Origin: Zizania palustris
Lineage: Eukaryota > Streptophyta > Magnoliopsida > Poales > Poaceae
DNA length: 64,000 nucleotides
Reading direction: 5' to 3'
Assembly: GCA_019279435.1 (NCBI GenBank)
Contig: JAAALK010000285.1
Span: 26,134,371 to 26,198,370 of the forward strand
Every line of letters begins with the position of its first letter. The stretch's first letter is position 1. The notes beneath the pieces were generated by a model. The model made no database searches. It saw nothing but the letters and a program-made list of their open reading frames with translations, and was not told the origin of the DNA. Shown here in pieces: positions 56,446 through 64,000 of this stretch. Made by a program: the position numbers and the translations under genes.

Positions 56446-59400
56446 TATCGTTGCCACAGACTTGGACACGTGAGTTGGGACTGTCCAAACAAGCGTACTT
56501 TGCTCATACGTGACAATGGTGAGTACTCATCCGCTAGTGATTCCGAGGATACTCAACATACTATGCTTGCCACTGACCATGCAGCTAAAAAGGAGGTACA
56601 TGTCGATCCCAGCGATGCCGATAAGTATGAGAGTCTTGTTGTGCAGCGTGTTCTTAGCACACAGGTCACCACGTCTAAGAACAACACGCGGCACATGCTT
56701 TTCCACACCAACGGTGTTGTACAAGAACGGTCGATTCGCATCATCATCGACAGTGGCAGCTGCAACAACTTGGCAAGCACAACTTTGGTCGAGAAGTTGT
56801 CCTTGCCCACTCGTAAGCACACAAACCCGTATCACATTCAATGGCTTAATGATGGTGGGAAAATTAGAATCACCTGTTCGGTATGCATTCCTTTTTCATT
56901 GGGCTCTTATTCTGATTATGCTGATTGTGATGTTGTTCCGATGGAAGCATGTTCTTTGTTACTTGGTAGACCTTGGCAATATGATACTGATAGTGTACAT
57001 CATGGTTGTTTGAATCATTATTCCTTCCTGTTTAAGGGTCAGAAAATAATTATACATCCAATGACCCCCGACCAAAATTTTAAAGATGATCTTGCTTGGG
57101 CGACTAAAGCGGCAAAACCACTCGCACCCCAACCAGCCGCCAATGTTACTTCCGAAATCAAGTTGAATGCGCCTGTATTGCTTGCTACACGTGCTGATTT
57201 TGATGATTTACGCAATGATCATTTGCCCTGCTATGCACTTGTCTGCTCTAGTATGCTCGCTGCACTTGATGCTGCCCCGTCTTTGGATATTCCCCCCACT
57301 GTTTCTAACCTTTTGTAGGAGTACGCTGATGTGTTTCCCAAAGACATACCCTCAGGTCTTCCTCCACTCCGTGGTATTGAGCACCAGATTGACCTCATCC
57401 CCGGCGCCCAACTACCTAAGCGTGCCCCATACCATACGAATCCGGATGAGACGAAGGAGATCCAGCACCAGGTGCAGGTGTTGCTTGATAAGAGGTACAT
57501 TCGTGAATCTCTTAGCCCTTGCTCGGTTCCTGTTTTACTTGTGCCAAAGAAAGATGGGTCATGGCGTATGTGTGTAGACTGTCGCGCTATTAATAACATC
57601 ACCATTCGTTATCGATATCCTATACCACGCCTTGATGATATGCTAGATGAACTTAGTGGTGCCATGATTTTCACTAAGATTGATTTACGTAGTGGCTACC
57701 ATCATATTCGCATGAAATTAGGAGATGAATGGAAAACGGCTTTTAAAACGAAATTTGGGTTATGTGAATGGTTGGTTATGCCGTTTGGATTGACTAATGC
57801 TTCCAGCACCTTTATGCGCTTGATGAATGATGTTCTTAGACCCTTCATAGGATTGTTTGTTGTTGTCTACTTCGATGATATCCTTATTTACAGCAAGACT
57901 ATGGAAGAGCAGTTAGAACATTTGAGTGTTGTTTTTGATGCCTTGTGTGCTGCCCGCTTGTTTGCTAATATGGAAAAATGCATCTTTTGCACACAACGCG
58001 TCTAATTTCTTGGTTATGTTGTTACTCCACAGGGCATTGAGGTGGATAGCAGCAAGATTGATGCAATTCGGGAATGGCCCATGCCGACAACGGTCACACA
58101 GATTCGGAGTTTTCTTGGACTTGCAGGTTTTTACCGTCGGTTCGTACGTGATTTTAGCTCCATTGCAGCACCTCTACATGAGCTTACAAAGAAAGGTGTG
58201 CCATTTTCTTGGGGCGACTCACAGGAGGTAGTGTTCAGCACTTTGAAAGATAAGTTTACACATGCCCCCCTCTTGCAATTGCCTGATTTTACTAAAGTAT
58301 TTGAATTTGAATGCGATGCTAGCGGGATTGGATTAGGTGTTGTTTTGTTAAAAGAGGGAAAACCGGTTGCTTATTTCAGTGAAAAATTAAGCGGTGCTAG
58401 CTTGCGATATTCTACTTATGATAAGGAGCTTTATGCTTTAGTCCGCACTTTGCACACATGGTAGCACTACCTTTGGCATCGCGAGTTCATAATTCATTCT
58501 GATCATGAGGCTTTGAAACATATTCGTACCCAAACAAATCTGAACCGTCATCATGCTAGTTGGGTAGAATTCATCGAGTCTTTTCCTTATATTATTAAAC
58601 ACAAGAATGGGAAGGAAAATGTCATTGCTGATGCGTTGTCTCGTAGATATACCATGCTTTCACAGATCGATTTTCAAATTTTTGGTTTGCAAACTGTGAA
58701 GGATCAATATGTCAACGATGTTGATTTTAAAGATGTTCTAATTCATTGCACGCCTGGAAAACCTTGGGGTCAATTCCACATGCAGGATGGGTTCCTGTTT
58801 CGCGCTAACAAGCTGTGTATTCCAGCAAGCTCGATTCGTCTTTTGTTGTTACAGGAGGCACATGGTGGTGGTCTCATGGGACATTTTGGTGTCCACAAGA
58901 CGCACGAGGTGCTGGCCACACATTTCTTTTGGCCTCGGATGCGCCGTGATGTCAAGCGCCTTGTTGCACGCTGCACTACATGTCAAAAAGCTTAGTCCCG
59001 GTTGAGCAACCATGGTTTGTATATGCCTTTGCCTTTCCCTACTTCCCATTGGCTTGATATTTCTATGCACTTTGTTTTGGGATTGCCTAGAACTAAGAAG
59101 GGGAGGGATAGCATTTTTGTTGTTGTTGATAGATTTTCCAAAATGGCGCATTTTATACCTTGTCATAAAACTGATGATGCTCGCACTGTTTCTGAATTGT
59201 TCTTTCGAGAGATTATTCGTTTGCATGGCATCCCAAATACAATAGTCTCTGATCGTGATGCTAAGTTTCTCAGTCATTTTTGGAGATATCTATGGAATAA
59301 ATTGGGAACTAAATTGCTGTTTAGCACAACTTGTCATCCTCAAATTGATGGGCAAACTGAGGTAGTTAATAGAACCTTGTCAACCATGCATAGGGTTGTT

Positions 59401-60072
59401 TTGGATAAAAATTTGCGACGTTGGGAGGATTGCTTGCCTCATATTGAATTTGCTTATAATCATGCCACGCATTCTTCTACAAAGATGTGCCCTTTTCAGA
59501 TTGTTTATGGCTACATCCCTCGAGCACCTATTGATTTGTTCTCGCTTGATGCTGCGGAAGCCCCACATCTCGATGTAGTTGCACATGTTGAACAAATGAT
59601 TGACCTTCATGCACAAACACACCAAAACATTGCTGCTACTAATGTTAAAAATCAGGTTGCTGGTAGTAAAGGAAGAAAACATGTTACTTTTGCACCTGGT
59701 GATATGGTTTGGTTGCATTTACGAAAGGATCATTTCCCTAATTTGCGCTGTTCTAAATTGATGCCTCGTGCTGCTGGTCCTTTTAAAGTACTAACCAAGA
59801 TTAATGATAATGCTTATATCCTTGACCTACCTGCGGAGTTTGGTGTTTCCACTAGTTTTAATGTTGTAGATTTGAGACCATATGTGGGCGAGGATGAGGA
59901 GTTGCCGTCGAGGACGACTTCGATTCTAGAAGGGGAGGATGATGAGGACATCAGTACATCTACACCAGCAGCACCTTCTTCGGCGCCATCTCATTCTGGG
60001 ACAATCACGAGGGCCCGTGCAAGAGAGCTGAACTTCGCCATACTACTAAAGAATGAAGGCCTAGAAGAATAG
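56446..60072 (+). pseudogene. pol: Pol of element F (protease, RT, RNase H, integrase)
   Basis: Protease with IIIDSGSCNNLAS near 56735; RT with PYHTNPDETKEIQHQV, YRYPIPRLDDMLDELSG, FDDILIYSK near 57870; a single RNase H (FECDASGIGLGVV, SDHEALKHI); integrase zinc region (HFGVHKTHEVL, CTTCQKA), SDRDAKF and DGQTEVVNR. The expected first catalytic Asp (DISMDF in relatives) is His here (DISMHF near 59060). The end is KLMPRAAGPFKVL, LRPYVGEDEELP and an Ala/Ser-rich tail whose last 44 codons lie in the 3' LTR. Stops near 57316, 58003, 58462 and 58993. Confidence 0.87.
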
Positions 60073-60516
60073 ACGCGGGCCTGCCTAGAGTCAGCTTCCC
60101 TAGGGGCTCGCCCCCCCCCCCTCCTTGCCCGTCCACATCAAGGGCTGCGCCCACCTTCCCCCCTCTATTTAAATAGAGTTTTGTCATTCCTATAGACTCG
60201 AGTTTTGATTTACAATTAGCTTTTGCTACTTTCGACACGCGCCAAACAGCGCTGTCCTCATGTGTTTCAGAACTCCACCTTGAGTGATATTCATATTGCT
60301 TGCATCTTTTTCTTGTTCGTTCTTTGATTGCGAACAGGAAACGATCTTTGTGATCAGGCTGATCTTGCATCAACAAGGTCGGTAACCACAGGGAGTTGGT
60401 TCAGCGATTGCATTGGCGCTTTGGGTTCGCTCGTCGTAGTCGGCTCGTGAGGGTCTTCTTCCACCAAATCGAAGTTATCTCCACTCACCGAAAGATCAGG
60501 CACTTCAGCTCTATCA
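59940..60516 (+). repeat. 3' LTR of element F (577 bp)
   Basis: TGATGAGG...CTATCA, preceded by AGAAGGGGAGGA (purine tract). It contains the pol stop codon (60070-60072), a run of C at 60109-60120, TATTTAAATAG near 60166 as TATA region, and a long R-U5 part. GTAGT follows. Confidence 0.9.
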
Positions 60517-60521
60517 GTAGT

Positions 60522-60995
60522 TACCTTGTACATCGACGACGAAGAATGTTGTTGGCAATGTCTTGTTGCCTACTGTCAACTCCATGGAGAGCATGCCCTT
60601 GGCCTCGTAACTCTCACCGTTGAAGCCGTTGAGCATCAAGTTGGTCTTCTTCAGATCATCCTCGTCCCTGCCAAATTTCTTCAATGGTGAGTAAGGCATT
60701 AGGTTAACAGTGGTGCCACCGTCAACAAGCATCTAGGAAATCAACTTTCCGTCAATGTGACCTCTAACGTAGAGAGGCTTCAGATGGTGAGCCGAGTCCT
60801 CAGGCTTCTCAAAAATAGTTTTGTGTGGGCCGAGGTTCAACTGAGCGACCTCGGCCTCATCCTACGGCAGGGCAAACTTGGAGGGCAGCATGACGACGTT
60901 GATGTCCATTGCCTGGGGTGCGGGCCCCTCGGAGACAGGCGAGTAGTCATCGTCGAGCATGTCGTCGTCGTCGTCGCTTGGACTAGGAGCCGGAT
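60522..60995 (-). pseudogene. Element E protease N-terminal part and gag tail
   Basis: Minus strand: acidic segment with several Asp codons in a row (GTC repeat at about 60957-60977), LNLGPHKTIFEKPEDSAHHL, LYVRGHIDGKLIS, a stop, then MLVDGGTTVNLMPYS (protease active-site region, DGG type) and FFVVDVQGNY at the F boundary. It continues at 54567. Sequence beyond 60995 no longer matches E. Confidence 0.78.
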
Positions 60996-60999
60996 TGGT

Positions 61000-61563
61000 T
61001 ATCTCAACTGGCTTAACTCTCCCTATCTGTCTCGTATACTATTCATCTAAATAAATTTTGCCCGATTCGTTGATATCTTGTTCAGATAATTTTTCTAGCT
61101 ACTGTCTTGGTTATGTCCTATCTAGTTATTGTGATGATCTCCATGGTATAGATCTGTTATCTGGCATGCTTTATTTATTTCTACTAGAGTACAAGATGAT
61201 ATGTTATCTTTAATTCATCTCCGTATCATATTCACCGATGAAGGGTGCACATCGGCCTATATGCATGATCTATCTTTTCTATCGGCTGATGGTGCGCTCG
61301 CTTGATTTGGTCAACTTGGGTTGTCGGCCTTATTGCCGACCGACACGCTGATTTGTGATTTTATCGTCTCTGCCATGGTCATTAGCTTGCCAGCCGATCG
61401 GCTATGCTACTAATGTTTATTTTCTCCGATCCCTTATCAGTTGTAGGGTCAAAATGATTGGCACGCCTTAAACCCCTTTTCTAAGAACGTAGGACCTACA
61501 CTGGAGTTAAGTAGATCTCCCAAGCAACGCGTGTGTCAACATGTGACCAAAAGCATGCCAACA
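61000..61563 (+). repeat. Truncated LTR of element C2
   Basis: Aligns with C1 LTR from about 12510 to 12721 and 35471 to 35815. It ends in CCAACA, then AAGCTTTTTGGCACC (mutated primer site). Compared with C1 at least 400 bases of the 5' part, including the C1 TATA-like box, are missing at the junction with E. Confidence 0.7.
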
Positions 61564-61605
61564 AGCTTTTTGGCACCTCTAGTGGGACCATCTCCAACAA
61601 CTCTG

Positions 61606-64000
61606 CCATGGCGGGCAAGAACGATGATGCCATTCTGACTACGCTTGGCACCCCGAGCGAGGACCAAATGATGAAGTCAGGACAACCCACAACGGGTAGC
61701 CCATACTCGCCTTATGAAGACCACATCGATGGGATAGGGTGCAAGCTCGCTCAGGGTTTCACCGTAGCAACTGAGCTTCAAGAAGTAGATATTGGGCCTG
61801 GCTACAGACCGAGACAAACCTTCATAAGCACTCAGCTCCAGGATAAGATGAAGAACGAGTTGATCACATTGTTGTGAGAATATCGAGATTGCTTTGCATG
61901 GGAGTATCATGAGATGCCAAGATTAAGCCGATCAATCATGGAACATTGGGTACCAACAAAATAGGGATATCGACCATTCAAACAGTCACCTCGGTGATTT
62001 AATGTGGAAATATACCCATACATCAAGGCTGAGGTGACTAGACTGTATGATGCGAGGTTCATAAGACCATGCCGATATGCCAAATGGGTGTCAAATATAA
62101 TACCAGTGTGGAAGAAAATTGGAAATCTAGGAATATGTGTTGATTTCAGGGATGTGAATAAGGCAACCCCAAAAGACGAGTACCCTATGCCAATTGTGGT
62201 TTTATTGGTGGACGTTGCGTTGGGTCACAAGATCATCAACTTCATGGATGGGAATGCAGGTTATAACCAGATTTTCATGGCTTACGTAGACATTCACAAG
62301 ACAAGTTTCTAGTGTCCAGGCGACATCGGTCTATATGAGTCGGTAGTAATGACTTTCGGCCCGAAGAACGCAAGAGTGACCTATCAAAGGGCCATGAACT
62401 ACATCTTTCATGACCTGATCGGCCAGTTGGTAGAGATATAAATTAACAACGTCGTGGTTAAGTCAAGCGATTTTTAGGACCACGTGGCCAATCTACGTCA
62501 AGTTTTAGATAGAGCTCAGAAGTATTGGGCTAAAGATGATTCTGAGAAGTGCGCTTTTGGGGTATCGGCAGCGAAATTCTTGAGCTTTATCGTACATGAA
62601 AGAGGGATCAAGATCAGCCAACCCAGTATCGAGGCCATTAAGGCGACCCTACCCCCCACTGATAGAACTGAGCTACTGTCACTTATCGGGAAGATAAATA
62701 TCCTCCGAAGATTCATAGCTAATCTTTCGAAGAAAATAGAGCCCTTCACGCCATTGTTGAAGATGAGACAGGGCAGGGAATTTGGTGTGGGGAGACAGGC
62801 AGCAAAAGGAATTTGATGAAATCAAAGAATATTTGAGCTCACCACCAATACTGATAGCACATAAGGGGACCCAGTTCAAATTATATTTATCTACCAATAA
62901 GGAAGTCATCAGCATGGTTTTGATTCAAGAAGTTGACAAGAAGGAGAGGGTGATTTTCTATCTCAGCAGGAGGCTCCTTGACGCTGACACCCAATACCCG
63001 GTGGTGGAGAAGCTTTGCTTATGTTTGTACTTCGCATGCACCAACTTGAGGCATTATCTGCTCTCGACAGAGTGCACTATCGTATGCAATGCCGATGTCG
63101 TGAAATATATGCTATTGGCCCTAGTTTTGAAGGGATTTATCGGGAAATGGGTCATTGCTTGACCAAATTCGACCTCAAGTATGAATCAAGTAAGGCGATA
63201 AAAAGCCAAGCAATAGCTGATTTCATAGTTCAACATAGGAACAAGATGGTAGCTCACGTGGAGCCGGTGCCATGGACGTTATTCTTTGATGGATTAGTAT
63301 GCCAGCATGGATGTGTTATAGTCCTAGTGATCATTTCCCCTCAAGGGGCACCATTTGAATTCACGTACACCATCAAGCCTTTTGTCACCAATAACCAGGA
63401 TGAATACGAAGCTGTGCTAAAAGTATTACAGTGATTAGAAGAAGTGAGAGCCGATACAATTGAGATTCTCGGCATTTCCTTGTTAGTCATATGACAACTA
63501 TGGGATGAGTATGAGTGCAAGGATGATATACTGAAAGGATACCATGATTAGTGCTAGGTTTTAATGGCGCGCTTCCGAAGCGTGTTGTTCACTCACATCC
63601 CAAGTGAACAGAATCCAAAAGCAAACGATTTGGCCCAGACAGCATCAGGGTACAAGTCGAGGACTAGATCTGTTCAAGTCAAAATCATGGAAATAGAGGC
63701 CAATGATTAAAGGTATAATATTATTAACTAATTGAAGGATCCTTCAATATCGATGCCCAAGAAGCTTCAGTACCAGGCAACTAGGTACGTCATGCTCAGT
63801 GAACATCTATATCGCTGGAAGACTGATGGGGTTCTCCTCAAATGCATAGGTGTCGAGGAAGCTAAGGTAGTAATGTGTGAAATGCATGATGGGGTATGCG
63901 GAACACACTAGTCGGCCCAGAAAATGAAATGGTTATTGCGAAGGGCAGGTTACTTTGGCCGACTATGGCAGATGACTACATAAGATACTACAATGGATGA
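61606..64000 (+). pseudogene. Gag-less pol of element C2, running off the window
   Basis: An ATG at 61606 (MAGKNDDAILTTLG) leads directly to the pre-RT region (SPYEDHIDGIGCKLAQGF), RT (LYDARFIRPCRYAKWVSN, DFRDVNKATPKDEYPMPI, MDGNAGYNQIFMAYVD), a degenerate active site INNVVVKSS, first RNase H (FKLYLSTNKEVISMVLIQ), and a second RNase H (PWTLFFDGLVCQHG, TNNQDEYEAVL). Stops near 61875, 61962, 61999, 62310, 62440, 62476, 62814 and later. It continues toward integrase at the right edge. Confidence 0.78.

Larger units (their letters stand above)
54568..60516 (+). mobile_element. Chromovirus-like gypsy element F inside the protease of E
   Basis: Starts TGATGAGGACATC and ends CTCTATCA, flanked by GTAGT at 54563-54567 and 60517-60521. 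Plus strand: truncated 5' LTR, unusual leader, gag, protease, RT, RNase H, integrase, purine tract AGAAGGGGAGGA, 3' LTR. The gag and RT style resembles Tekay/Reina-type chromoviruses; I see no chromodomain. Confidence 0.88.
38593..60995 (-). mobile_element. Old Tat-like gypsy element E, split by D and F
   Basis: Minus-strand pieces in consistent order: 3' LTR 38593-39216, integrase C-terminal part to 40196, [D], integrase N-terminal part, RNase H and RT 51515-54567, [F], protease and gag tail 60522-60995. The protein reads across both insertion points: integrase from QLAPASLLNP into VKPWPFQGWSLDF, and protease from FFVVDVQGNY into SVLLVRDWIHANC. The 5' end (gag and 5' LTR) is missing at the junction with C2. 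Numerous stops and at least one frameshift make it the oldest large element here apart from the C copies. Confidence 0.85.

Noticed and set aside
1..64000. Host protein-coding genes
   Set aside because: Every supported coding region belongs to a transposable element; no intron-exon gene of host type was seen apart from the element-borne antisense genes.

Overview
This window is plant nuclear DNA made almost entirely of nested LTR retrotransposons. I found no host gene. The evidence is Ty3/gypsy polyproteins of the Tat type (two RNase H domains and a companion gene on the opposite strand), a Copia element with Sirevirus features, a chromovirus-like gypsy element, GT-AG introns and a CACTACTAGAAA-type DNA transposon end. 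This mix suggests a monocot, probably a grass, in a heterochromatic region; the species cannot be named from the sequence.

Layout, left to right. 1-858 is a gag fragment (X1), cut by Tat element A (859 to the gap). Positions 10047-11046 are exactly 1000 N. 11047-12103 is the gag start and LTR of a diverged relative (X2), sitting in the LTR of an old Tat-like element C1 (12104-12721, resuming at 35471-37231). Element B (12722-35470, target duplication GTTAT) lies in that LTR and is itself split by an 11.3-kb Sirevirus-like Copia element (13446-24748, target duplication CCGTT). 37232-38592 is a CACTA-like transposon end with tandem repeats and a tRNA-like sequence. Element E (38593 to about 60995, minus strand) is broken by Tat element D (40197-51509, target duplication GGTTA) in its integrase and by chromovirus-like element F (54568-60516, target duplication GTAGT) in its protease. 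A second C-family copy, C2, fills 61000-64000.

The notable content is the repeated design of A, B and D. Gag-pol runs on the minus strand. Between pol and the 3' LTR, on the plus strand, sits a five-exon gene with its own TATA box, four GT-AG introns at the same places in all three copies, a domain resembling the 'putative gypsy type transposon' family, a long coiled coil and an acidic/basic tail. Between copies A and D a 120-base stretch of exon 1 differs almost only at synonymous sites, so this antisense gene has been kept as a protein-coding gene. The two transcription units converge on a 61-bp minisatellite. All copies here carry disabling mutations, so the locus is a record of recently active elements rather than a source of working proteins.

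Relative timing from LTR comparison by eye: Copia about 0.35% LTR divergence, B about 1.8%, D about 1.9%. This agrees with the nesting order.
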